DNA of 64,000 nt from Limnanthes douglasii subsp. nivea (lineage: Eukaryota; Streptophyta; Magnoliopsida; Brassicales; Limnanthaceae), in contig JAUPFV010000002.1 of assembly GCA_036936605.1 (NCBI GenBank), positions 339,018,654 to 339,082,653 of the forward strand. Reading direction: 5' to 3'. Numbering within the stretch: the stretch's first letter is position 1; each line of letters opens with the position of its first letter. Shown in pieces: positions 54,827 to 64,000 of the stretch. A program made the translations under genes and the position numbers. Below the pieces are notes generated by a model. It saw only the letters and a program-made list of their open reading frames with translations. It did not search any database and was not told the origin of the DNA.

Positions 54827-56790
54827 AAGGGGAATTTCTCAGCAATCACTCCCTGTGATGATCCGAGGGAGTCCCCCAGGTTTATGGTTCCGGATGATGA
54901 TCATAAGGAACACAAGTTTCAAGATTGAAATTTTTTAAAAATTTGAGTAAAACTTTCTTTTGAGTTCAGAGAAAAGTTGATTACATTTTTATTAATAAAG
55001 TTAAATATGTTTGCTTGGTGTGCAGAGGACGTTACAGGTGTGCCTCCATACATAATTTGTCATAAACTAGCAGTGCGACATGATGTTCGACCTATTATAC
55101 AGAAAAGAAGACCGGTTTCTCATGAAAAGTCGACAGCTATTGTTTCAGAGGTCGAACGGTTATTAAGCATAGACCATATTCGAGAGTCGCAATACCCTAT
55201 ATGGGACCCCGAATCCAGTTCTAGTCAAGAAAAAGAATGGCAAGTGGAGGATGTGCATGGATTTTACGGATCTGAATAGAGCTTGTCCAAAGAATCCTTT
55301 TCCGCTACATCAAATTGATCAGCTAGTGGATTCTACTTCGGGTAATCGGTTATTGTTGTTCATGGACGCTTATTCAGGATATAATAAGATCAGATTAGAT
55401 GCAAGGGACAAAGAAAGCACATCGTTTATCACTGGGAGAGGAAAATATTGTTATAAAGTCATGCCATTTGGCCTGAAAATGCGGGGGCAACTTATCAGTG
55501 TCGGGTAAACAAAACTTTTGAGGAACAGATTGGCCGAAATGTGGAAGCTGATATTGATGATATGCTAATAAAGAGTTTATAGGACGAAGATCATTTTTAT
55601 GACTTGGAGGAAACTTTTAATAATTTGAGCAAAGACAATCTAAAGTTAAACCCGGAAAATTGAATTTTTGGTGTACGGTCGGGGAAGTTTCTTGGCTATT
55701 AGATAAGTGAGAGGGGAATTGAGGCTGATCCATAGCAGATAAAGGCTTTAACGACTATGACTCCACCTCGGAATATTAAGGAAGTTCGGATTTTGACAGG
55801 AAGATTGGCAGCATTGAATAGGTTTATTTCTCGTTCATCGGATAAATGTGTGCCTTTCTTTAAAGTGCTGAGAAACGCCAGAAAGTTTAGTTGGACCGAG
55901 GAATGTTCTGAAGCATTTCGTCAGATATAAGAGTATTTGATGTCCCCGTAAATACTTTCTAAACCTTTATTGGGAGAGAAATTGATCGTTTATGTGTCGG
56001 TGTCAGATTTTGCAGTCAGCGTTGTACTACTCCGAGAAGAGATTGATATTTTGAAGCCGGTATATTATGTTAGCAAAAGTTTGCTAGATGCAGAGAAACG
56101 GTATCTGAAGTTGGAAAAATTAGCATTGGCCTTGGTAACAGCTGCTCGAAAAATGAGACCGTAATTTCAAGCCCATTCCATAGTGGTTGGAACATCATTC
56201 CCCCTAAAAGGTTTGTTACAAAGGCCGGATATATCAGGAAGAATGAAAAAATGGTCAGTTGAATTGAGAGATTTCGACATAACGTTTGAACCAGGAACGG
56301 CCATAAAAGCTCAGGATTTGGCTGACTTTTTGGTTGAATTTCACTCAGAGAGAGCAGATATGGAGATTGTTGGTCAGCCAGATAAGACAGAATGGTTGGT
56401 TCAAACTGATGGCGGGTCGAATATTTCTAGAAATGGTGCTGGAGTTCAGCTAATTTCCCCGGATGGGATATCGATGTTTCAAGCTATCCGTTTCGGTTTT
56501 AAAACGACTAACAACGAGGCGGAATATAAGGCAGCATTATCAGGGTTGAGATTGGCTCTAGTGTGTGGGGCTAGAAGGGTTAAATTGAATAACGATACAC
56601 AGTTGGTGATTAACCAAGCTTTGGGAGAGTCGGAGGCAAGAAAGGATCAACTAGTCAAGTACTTGAAAGTCTTGAAGGACTTGGTTCTAAATTTTGATGA
56701 AGTTCAGTATGAGCATGTTTGAAGGGAAGCAAATGTGATCCTTGATTCTTTAGCAGCTGCTTCACGATCGGAAAATCATTAATGAGTCAT
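54821..56790 (+). pseudogene. Reverse transcriptase, RNase H and aRNH of element E
   Basis: After the UAG: QLKGNFSAITPCDDPRESPR, then the linker KLNMFAWCAEDVTGVPPY. RT motifs: CMDFTDLNRACPKNPFPLHQ, LFMDAYSGYNKI, PFGLKM (frameshift next), and an active site with Tyr replaced (ADIDD near 55550). The first RNase H shows YYVSKSLLDAEKRYLKLEKL. The second has QTDGGSNISRNGAGVQLISP, TNNEAEYKAALSGL and NNDTQLV. Frame changes near 55250 and 55500 and stops at 55580, 55700, 55928, 56162 and 56720 break it. Confidence 0.88.
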
Positions 56791-56833
56791 AATTTAGGAG
56801 TATTCTTCGGTTCCAAGAAACACAGAGCAATTA

Positions 56834-58002
56834 ATGACTGTGGAGGAGGTAAGTAATGTTGTTACAGATGATTGGAGGTCCGAAATTGTGGAGTTTCTGG
56901 AAAAGGATAGTTTACCAACAAATAAATCAAAGGCTAGAAGAATTAGGTTTAAATCTCACAGCTATTACTTTTTGGGAGTAGTCTTGTACAAGAAATATTT
57001 AAGTAAACCGTTGCTTAGATGTTTGGCCAAGGACGAGTCGCAATTTGTCTTATCAGAACTTCATGACGAGGAAGGGTTGGCCTATTGTGGATATAAAGCG
57101 TTAATTTGACGAGTGTTTTTGGCCGGTTATTATTGGCCGACTATTTCCAGTGATGCAAAAGAGTTGGTAAAAAGGTGTGACACATGTCAAAGATATGGGG
57201 AAGGAAAACGATCATAGTAGCAGTTGACTATTTTTCCAAGTGGGTGGAAGCAGAACCTTTATCGGGGACAAAAGCAAAATATGTTATTAAGTTTGTTGTC
57301 TCAAACATTTGTTGTCGTTTTGGGGTGCCGATAAAACTCACAACAGATAATGGAACTCAATTCGATAACAAGGAGTTTAAGATCTTTTGCGTTTCCAGGG
57401 GCATACAACAATGTTATTCTGCTCTGTTTCATCCCCAAGCCAATGGTCAGGTGGAGGTGACCAATAGAACGATTCTGGACGGATTAAAGAAGAACTTGGA
57501 AGGAAAGGCTGGAAAATGGCCAGATTATTTACAGGAAGTATTGTGGGCTTATAGAACAACACCTCGAACTTCAAATGCAACATCTCCATTTGCTTTGGTG
57601 TACGGAATGGATACGGTGGTCCCCTCGGAGATTGTTTTCCCATCATATCGTGTGTCAGCTTATGCAGAGGACTTGAATGATCAAAGCAGGGCTATGGAAT
57701 TAGATTTGGTGGAGGAAAAAAGACGACGTGCACAATTGAAGTCTCTACACTATCAAACATTAATGAGGAGCAAGTATACTTCGCAGGTAAAGCAGATAAA
57801 TTTCAAGGTGGAGGACAAGGTATTACGAAACGTTTTTGTCCATACCAAGGAAAAAAACCTCAGAAAATTAGGAGCAAATTGGGAAGGCCCTTATGAAGTA
57901 ACAGAGAAAGTGAAACAGGGAACTTATCTGTTAAAAGATAAGGAGGGGAGATACCTTAAGCATCCGTGGAACATAGAACATTTAAAGTTGTATCTAGAGT
58001 AA
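56834..58002 (+). pseudogene. Integrase of element E
   Basis: Linker DDWRSEIVEFLEKDSLPTNK, zinc region ELHDEEGLAYCGYKALI (first His changed to Tyr), then C-x2-C (RCDTCQRY) near 57175. About 120 bp between QRY and [18 protein letters not shown] are deleted, removing the first catalytic Asp segment (DLVGPLP in A, B and D). TTDNGTQFDNKEF and NGQVEVTNRTILDGLKKN remain. The C-terminal end KHPWNIEHLKLYLE with TAA at 58000 is intact. From 57184 the frame is open for 272 codons, the longest intact pol piece of E. Confidence 0.88.
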
Positions 58003-58068
58003 GAATGAAGAGTTTGGCATGTAATGGTTATTTTTTATGTTTATTTTCAGGTTTGCAAAAAACAGCGA

Positions 58069-58121
58069 AGGTATACTCTTTCCTACCCTGTTAGGCACAG
58101 GAAGGTTTTAACGAGGTGCCA
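58069..58121 (+). other. Conserved post-integrase hairpin block, element E
   Basis: TACTCTTTCCTACC, stem CCTG, loop TTAGGCA, stem CAGG, then AAGGTTTTAACGAGGTGCC. Same position after integrase as in A, B and D. Confidence 0.6.
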
Positions 58122-58489
58122 TTATTAGATGATCAATACATTTGAATTTTCGCCTCGAATTATTGTTTCTAAATTACAAGGTGTGATTGGATTATTAGGT
58201 TAATAGTTATGACATGTTATAAGCCTTCCTTAGAGTAGCATACAATGATTATTATGACCAATTAAAGTTGGCATAAAGCAATTATTTTATTCAACGCAAG
58301 TTGACATACAATCATTTTCATACCAAATATGAAGTTGAAAAATTATAAGATTGGTATTCCAAGCAATGGCATACAAGGAAAGTCGAGATAAATGTTCTTC
58401 GGAACATGTTGATACCATTATAAAAACTGCCTTACAAATTGACAAGGACTTATACAAAAAATTGTACAAAAAAATTACTCCAAATTTTT
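58122..58489. other. Non-coding gap between integrase and antisense gene, element E
   Basis: Shared 3' region of convergent genes, AT-rich, no gene. Confidence 0.5.
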
Positions 58490-61028
58490 TTACTCAGAAT
58501 GTTTCGAGAAGTGGCTCTCCTCAGAATTTGATGACTCACTGTCACTAACAACAATATTAGGAGGGCGAATCTCGGGGGAGACAAGCTTCCAAAAACTGCC
58601 TAAGTCATACTCAGGGTACTCTTTGTGAATTTGGGTGATCAGTCCTGCTCGGGTAGTAGCATCCCGAGCATTAAGCTTGTCCACACATTTTGCTGCATAA
58701 GCATTCACAACTGCCTCTTTCTCTGCTTCTATCTTCTAAGGAAATTCTGCAATCGTCTTTAATAGATTTTTCTTTTCCTCTACATTAAACTCAAAGTCTG
58801 CAAGACAATCCTTAAATCATTTTGTTGCAATTTGGTGAGCTTTTTTTAGTTCTGTAAGGAGTCTTTCTTGAGCACCGTTCTTCTTTTGGTAGAGATCCCT
58901 TTCTTCCTGACAACATATTTCGAGGATAAGGACACAATTTTCCGAGCCTGTCCTTCTAGAGTGGAGTGTTGTTTCTTTATCTCTTCAAGCTGTGCGGAAA
59001 CAAGGGAAGCTTTGAACTTTTAGTGGTTTTTCCGGTCTTCCAGATGTTGCATTTTTTTCCTATGTTGACAGAGGCATGAAGTAGGTTCCGAACACTTAGA
59101 GAAAATTCATCGCCCTGAGAAATTTCAAAGCAACTAGTAGGAGAACCTATAGCTGTGGAGTTAAAAGTCGAAGACTCACTAGTTAAAATGATGGGATCAA
59201 CGGTTTATGGAGGATCGCTTCGAGGAATTATGAGCGGTGCTAATCATGGGAGAACATCATTTGAAGATGGACTTGAAGATAGGGTGAGTGGAGAGTTGGG
59301 CATTTTGACCTGAATTTCCTTTATCTTCATATTCATTTTCAGTTGCAGCAATTTGTGCTCCAGTGCCCTCAGAGATTTCCTGGATATCATCTTGTGCTCT
59401 AGTGTCCTCGGATATTTCCTGGATGGGCTCCAAAGTAGCGTTATTCTTGGGTTTTTTTTCTTAGTTTTTTTATAGATTGAATGGACAGTTTTTCATGGAG
59501 GGGAAACTGAGATGGGTATTATAGTATTTGACGAAGAGATTGGCTCTTGGTTAGCAGCTAATCCTTCGGAGTCTGATTGAAGATCTTTGAGCGATACTTC
59601 TTCTTCAGAATCATCCAAGTGACTTTTGGCTCGGGAGCGCTTCGGAAGATAAATAATTATGTCTTTCTTTTCCACTCGATCGAGGACTTCTTGTTGAGAA
59701 GGATGAATCATCAATTCATTCATAATCAGTCTGTCGAGGGGGTTTAGCCTCCAAATTCGACTCTTGGCCAAGTTATTGTTCATAAAACAGAGGCGGAATT
59801 TGTTTTCCCAGTTTTCTTTGGCCCATTCACTAAGAAGAGGAATTGTTGCCTCCATTTTTTATCAGCCTCCAGTAAGTCCTTCACTACTTTTTGTCCTCGA
59901 CTAAAGGTCAGTGAGTAAAACGGGAAAAATGGATTATTTGCCAAGCCAGATAATCCGATGAGATCTTCTAAGGAAAATTCGTTACCAGAAATCCTCGAAG
60001 CCATGATACATGCTATGAGTGTGAACCACATGTTTGGACCAGCTTGTGAGGAGCAGAGATCGATTTTGGCAACGTATTCAATGAAGAATAGATCTAAGGG
60101 ATACCTCAGCCCCCAATTCATGATCTTTGTATAGACAACTAACTCATTATCTTTAACAGATAAAGGAGTCTCGCCTTCCGCAGGGAATCTGATGGTAATA
60201 TACGAGGGGATGCACCATCGAGTCTTTAGCATGGTTTCTTCCGAAGGCGAAAAATATTTGTAGGAGATATGGTGGAGTGCAACCAGGTACTTGTTCTTGA
60301 TTCCTCGGATGTTATTGCCCACAATGGCATCAAGTTCCAAAGGAAGAGTGATATCACCCTTGGACTTTGGGGCAATTCTCCGATCTTGTTCTTCGGAAAT
60401 TGCTAGGGGGGTTGTAGATATTTGACTAGAAGAGGCCAATGAAGGACCATCGGATTTACTCTTCTCTACAATAGGAATCTGTTGTGTCTCTGACTCAGGG
60501 TTTTCTGAGGCGATCGTTTTCCCTTTATTTTTCAAGGTTTCGTTTCGGAATGATTGTACATCTTCTTTGGTAATAGGTAATTCTTAAGAGGGAGAATCGA
60601 GGGCTTCCTTGCCCCGTCATCGAAGGAGTGGCTGGAAGGTTTGATCTAGAGACGTCAGTTTTCAGAGAAGGATGGTCAATCACTCGAGTTAAATTCGGAT
60701 CTGGGGTTTCCGAAGGAGTTTCTTTAGCACGTTTGCGTTCTTGAGAGTTTCTTTTGTCTTTGTGATGCCTTTTCCTTTTACCAGAAGAATGCTTGTGATG
60801 TTTATCTTTACCCATAGATTCGAGGGGCTTGAGATCAGAACTTTGTTTTAGACACGATATTTCTAAGGGTATGATAGCAGATGAGTTTTCCGATGGGGGC
60901 TAGGAACTGTAGAAAGTGGTAACCGGAGGTTGGGGTTGAGGCTCAAGGTAGGTACCAGCAACAACTTTCTCTTCGAATATTTTGCTAATGAACAGCCACT
61001 CTGGAATTCGATGAGGTTTGGGGAGCAT
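58490..61028 (-). pseudogene. Antisense gene of element E (PF04195-like domain, coiled coil)
   Basis: Starts at ATG 61028 (MLPKPHRIPEWLFISKIFEE). After a TAG near 60900 the same frame gives a basic region (KHHKHSSGKRKRHHKDKR). The globular domain (60340-59860) reads YLVALHHISYKYF, VVYTKIMNWGLRYPLDLFFI and AGPNMWFTLIACIMASRISG. At WRQQFLFL the sequence jumps, with a frame change, to EWAKENWENKFRLCFMNNNL, so the conserved intron and about 40 codons around it are deleted. Later parts hold a Lys/Glu-rich linker, decayed coiled coil (59050-58740), HKEYPEYDLGSFWKLV and an acidic tail. Stops and shifts lie between 59490 and 58710. Confidence 0.75.
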
Positions 61029-61093
61029 AAGCCAGTTTTCTCTCTCTAGAAAGTTTAGAATAGAGGGTCTGGATTGTAAATAAAAAGGGCAAG

Positions 61094-61101
61094 TATTTAT
61101 A
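61094..61101 (-). promoter_or_regulatory. TATA box of the antisense gene, element E
   Basis: Minus strand TATAAATA within TTCTATAAATACTTG, 66 bp before the ATG at 61028. A minus-strand GA run (61040-61050) lies in the leader, as in B. Confidence 0.62.
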
Positions 61102-61824
61102 GAAGCACATGGGATTTTAAGGAGAGAAAGGCCTGGGAACATTTTCCTTTGTTTGCCTAGGGGTGTTATAGGTAACATAGGTACATTTGTATTGAATCGA
61201 GAACTGAGGAAGAATGTGAAGGGGCAAATAAATGATGGGGAACTTTGGAAAGTCTAATAAGATCCCTAAAAAGATTTGATGACAAAGAATTTCGACTAAT
61301 GACGTTATTAATAAAAAGGCAGGAGATTGCTGACTGAGATATGAGAGCTGACGCTGAAAAGTTCGATGAGCCTTATCTTTGCAATTATTAGCCAAGACTG
61401 GGGGGCTATTGATAATTGTATTGGTACGATTATTTTCGAAGAAGACTCTTTGAAGACACCAAAATGTCCACATGATTGTTTCCGATGAGATTTTTTCAAG
61501 GAGTTAGAAATTACCTATGTTGGGCTATGTTCTAGTCTTTACTAAGGAATTGCAAGGATTGGGGGGCTACTGGTCAGTCCTGTCGAGGAGGTAGAATATT
61601 ACAAAAAATATTTTTTGAATATTTGATAAGAATGAGCAAAATTATGTTGTAGGTTAATCTTCGAAGAACAGTTTCTCATCAGAAAGTAATTTACGAGGAA
61701 ATGTTTTTCGAGGAGAATCAGAAAACGAGGAAGTGTTTTTTGAGGAAAATTCGAAGCTAAGAAGAAATTCGAAGACTTCATCGCAGTCCCAGTAAAAATA
61801 TTTTTACAAGGACTGGGGAGCTAC
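61102..61824 (+). other. 3' spacer of element E with three polypurine-like sites
   Basis: GACTGGGGGGCTATTG near 61396, GATTGGGGGGCTACTG near 61557 and GACTGGGGAGCTACTG at 61811-61826. Only the last abuts the LTR. Between 61680 and 61770 GAGGAA and TTCGAAG words repeat. No gene. Confidence 0.65.
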
Positions 61825-62172
61825 TGATAAGGGAGAATAAAATATATAAGGCGAAATTGGAAAGAAGCATTTTTATTGGGGAATGATTGTAAAATGTATT
61901 ATGAAAGTACTAATTATGAATAAATGGTAAAATGTAGGGACTAGGTATGTAATAGTTAAGAATTTAAGCGTGTGGGGCCCGTTATTGTACTATAAAAGGA
62001 CCCCACACGAGTTGAGAAGGTTTGTTGATTAATATAATACTATTTTCTCTCTCTACATTCGCAGCACTTTCTCTCTCTAAAAACATCTTGATAAAGATTT
62101 GGTTATAGTAGTTTAGTCCCTCGAATATTCGTTTTACACAAAATTACCCTCAAGAAAACTCTTAATTTATCA
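61825..62172 (+). repeat. 3' LTR of element E
   Basis: 348 bp from TGATAAGGG to TTTATCA; TATAAAA at 61991-61997. About 18 substitutions from the 5' LTR. Followed by the second ATGGT. Confidence 0.94.
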
Positions 62173-62177
62173 ATGGT
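62173..62177. repeat. Target-site duplication of element E, right copy (ATGGT)
   Basis: Matches 51919-51923 and marks the break in LINE ORF2. Confidence 0.93.
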
Positions 62178-63651
62178 AACACTAAATTCTATCATGTTTT
62201 TGTTAATAATAAAAGGAGACGTAATACTATCCATGGCATCAAACATGAAAAATACTTGGTTTTATGATGATTCTAATACTGAGAAATCTGTTGTTAGTTA
62301 CTTTCATTCTTACATGTCTTGTGATTCCTTTAGTATTAAGGAGGAAGAAGATGCTTTAATGTCTAGTGACATCTTTTACTCTATCCCCAAGATGGTTTCC
62401 AGAGATGATAATGCCCTCCTTATGGTGTCTGCAGATGAACAAGAAGTATGGAATATTATTAACAGTATGAAAACAGATAGTGCTGCTGGTTTAGATGGGT
62501 ATAATATTTTATTTTATAAAACTTGTTGGAGGATTATAAAATGTGATCTTTGTTCTTCTATTAATGCCTTTTTGTAGGGTCATAGTATGCCTAATGGCAT
62601 GTTTTCCATTGGGATCAGTCTGATCCCTAAAACCTCAAACCCTATGAGTTGGTCTAATTACAGGCATATCAGCCTTTGTACTATGCTGAATAGAATTTTT
62701 GCTAGACTTATCAATACAAGATTATCTGTTATTCTTCCTAGTATTATCTCTAACTTTCAAGCTTCATTTGTTAAAAACAGATCTACACATGACAGTATTC
62801 TTGTTGCTAAAGAATTGGCTTTTGATCTAAATAGAAAGCCTAAGAATGGTAACATCATGATTAAGTTGGACATGTCAAAAGCTTTTGACAAAATATCCTT
62901 CTCATTCATTTTGAAAGTGTTAACTCATTTTGGCTTCTCTAATAGATTTATTAGCCTTATTTCTAAGATGATTAAGAAGGTTAATCTATCTATTCTTATA
63001 AATGGTAACAGCTATGGATATTTTCAATCTAAAAGAGGCTTGAGGCAGGGTGATCCCCTATCCCCAAACCTCTTTATTATAAGTGAAGAAGTATTGATTC
63101 GTGGTCTCTTTAATATGTTAAATATGAATAAGTCTATGCAGTATGCTACTAGGACTAAAATACTTGTTCCATGTACTGCCTTTGCTGACGATATTATCAT
63201 TTATTCCAACAGCCATCCTAATTCTATTGACCTTTTATGTAATTTTGTAGACAGGTATCAACAAGTGTCTGGAAAATCTATTAATAAAGATAAGACAAAA
63301 ATTATTACCTCTTGCAAGTTGCAGCAGTGCAGAATTCAGACTTTGGAAACCCACACTGGCTTTAGCTCTAGAAAGCTCCCAACCTGCTATCTTGGTATCA
63401 CCTTGCACCGAAATAACAAGGCTCGAAACTTTATGCCTTTAATCTCCAAGATTAATGCGAAAGTTATGGAGTGGGACTCTAAGTATCTATCCTATGGGGG
63501 AAGGCTATCTTTGATCTCTAATATGCTTATTCCTATAACTTATTATTGGATGCAAAATTCTGTTTTACCTAACTATATTATCAAAAGAATCGAAAAATTC
63601 TTTAACATATTTTTATGGAGGTCCAGATTTAATGAAATAATGGTGCATTAG
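62178..63651 (+). pseudogene. LINE ORF2, reverse transcriptase part
   Basis: Resumes with NTKFYHVFVNNKRRRNTIHG, the normal continuation of WLKEGDG in plant LINEs. A frameshift near 62250 leads to WFYDDSNTEKSVVSYFHSYM. RT blocks: ISLIPKTSNPMSWSNYRHIS, LCTMLNRIFARLINTRLSVI, QASFVKNRSTHDSILVAKEL, IKLDMSKAFDKISFSF, RGLRQGDPLSPNLFII and the catalytic FADDIIIYS (Asp pair intact), then GKSINKDKTKI and YLGITLHRNN. The piece from 62587 is open for 354 codons. Stops at 62575 and 63649. It copies LINE RNA at the nicked target. Confidence 0.92.
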
Positions 63652-64000
63652 GCCTCCTGGGATAAGCATTCATGCCACTTTCTCTAAAAAATTATGGTTT
63701 AATTATTGGAAGAATGAGGGTCTCTGGTCTAGAATCATGAATGATATCTATAACCGAGACTCTTATCCTTTAAAAACTAATAAGAAGACTAAAGGATCTC
63801 TAACCTGGAAATGTCTTATAGGTATAAAGGATGTGGCAGAGATCAACATAAAGTGGAGCTTGGGGCATGGAGACATGGACTTATGGTCTGAAAACTGGCA
63901 CCATTGGCCTCCAATCTTGGACCACAAGCTAGCTACCAATAACTGGTATCTTGAGGCCAATGTGAATTCTTTCTGGAAAGCTGGCTCTTGGGATGAGGTG
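63652..64000 (+). pseudogene. LINE ORF2, C-terminal region, cut by the window end
   Basis: After TAG at 63649 and a frame change it reads GISIHATFSKKLWFNYWKNE, LWSRIMNDIYNRDSYPLKTN, KGSLTWKCLIGIKDVAEINI and WSLGHGDMDLWSENWHHWPP, the Trp-rich segment between RT and the C-terminal zinc region of plant LINEs. It is the same stretch as the LINE remnant after element B (19144 on), though clearly a different copy. It continues beyond the window. Confidence 0.8.

Larger units (their letters stand above)
51924..62172 (+). mobile_element. Element E: complete but decayed Tat-type Ty3/gypsy retrotransposon nested in the LINE
   Basis: LTRs at 51924-52270 and 61825-62172 (347 and 348 bp) differ by about 18 substitutions and one indel by eye, roughly 95% identity, so E is older than A. 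Internal order: primer-binding site, gag, protease, UAG, RT, RNase H, aRNH, integrase, hairpin block, minus-strand antisense gene, repeated polypurine-like sites, 3' LTR. Several frameshifts and stops occur. LTR ends and primer site resemble those of B. Confidence 0.95.
49500..64000 (+). mobile_element. Plant LINE (L1-like), split by element E, 3' end outside window
   Basis: ORF1 (49597-50873), ORF2 endonuclease (50866-51923), insertion of E (51924-62172), ORF2 reverse transcriptase (62178 on) and the C-terminal region to the window end. Removing E and one ATGGT target copy rejoins the ORF2 frame. Point stops and single-base frameshifts show it is inactive. The 5' end is uncertain; the poly(A) tail is not in the window. 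Confidence 0.9.

Overview
The window is nuclear DNA of a flowering plant, most likely a eudicot. It is AT-rich, has GT-AG spliced genes, a nuclear plastid-type ClpP pseudogene, a plant RING-H2 gene, and Ty3/gypsy elements of the Tat type with two RNase H domains, a tRNA-derived SINE, MITE-like repeats and plant-type LINEs. About three quarters of it is transposable-element sequence. The species cannot be named from the sequence.

Layout. 1-19143: element B, a Tat-type gypsy element whose 5' part lies outside the window. It is interrupted inside gag by element A (340-10767, two 407-bp LTRs, TSD ATACA). B itself sits in a LINE C-terminal remnant (19144-19700). 20502-21044: a minus-strand tRNA-derived SINE with a 12-bp TSD, split by a 306-bp MITE with TAA target duplication. 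21460-24300: the one apparently functional host gene, a RING-H2 protein of about 412 residues with four exons, whose start codon reads ACG. 24300-28828: AT-rich, no gene. 28829-30775: a decayed, intron-retaining ClpP (CLPP3-like) pseudogene. 30808-37048: microsatellite, minisatellites and inverted-repeat elements, one of which (31078-34407) carries fragments of a gypsy antisense gene in two orientations. 37049-45885: element D, a 5'-truncated minus-strand relative of A. 45905-48860: relics of a copia gag, a gypsy reverse transcriptase and an LTR end with primer-binding site. 49500-64000: a LINE with ORF1, endonuclease and reverse transcriptase, split by element E (51924-62172, LTRs 347/348 bp, TSD ATGGT).

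How the parts work together. A, B, D and E share one plan: gag-protease, then a single in-frame UAG, then RT / RNase H / second RNase H / integrase, then a conserved hairpin block, then a gene on the opposite strand facing back towards pol. The UAG is in the same alignment column in all four. It is followed by CAR-YYA (the tobamovirus leaky-stop context) in B, D and E, and by CAG-UUU in A. The frame after it is conserved, which points to programmed readthrough. The antisense gene has a TATA box 66-97 bp before its ATG in all four elements, and a phase-1 intron at one position in every copy that keeps that region (A, B, C, D). It encodes a domain resembling the plant 'putative gypsy type transposon' family (PF04195-like, by eye), a lysine-rich linker, a coiled coil and an acidic tail. 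All element genes carry stops and frameshifts, so they are annotated as pseudogenes.

Limits: everything was read by eye. LTR mismatch counts, homologies and splice sites are manual, and no database search was run.
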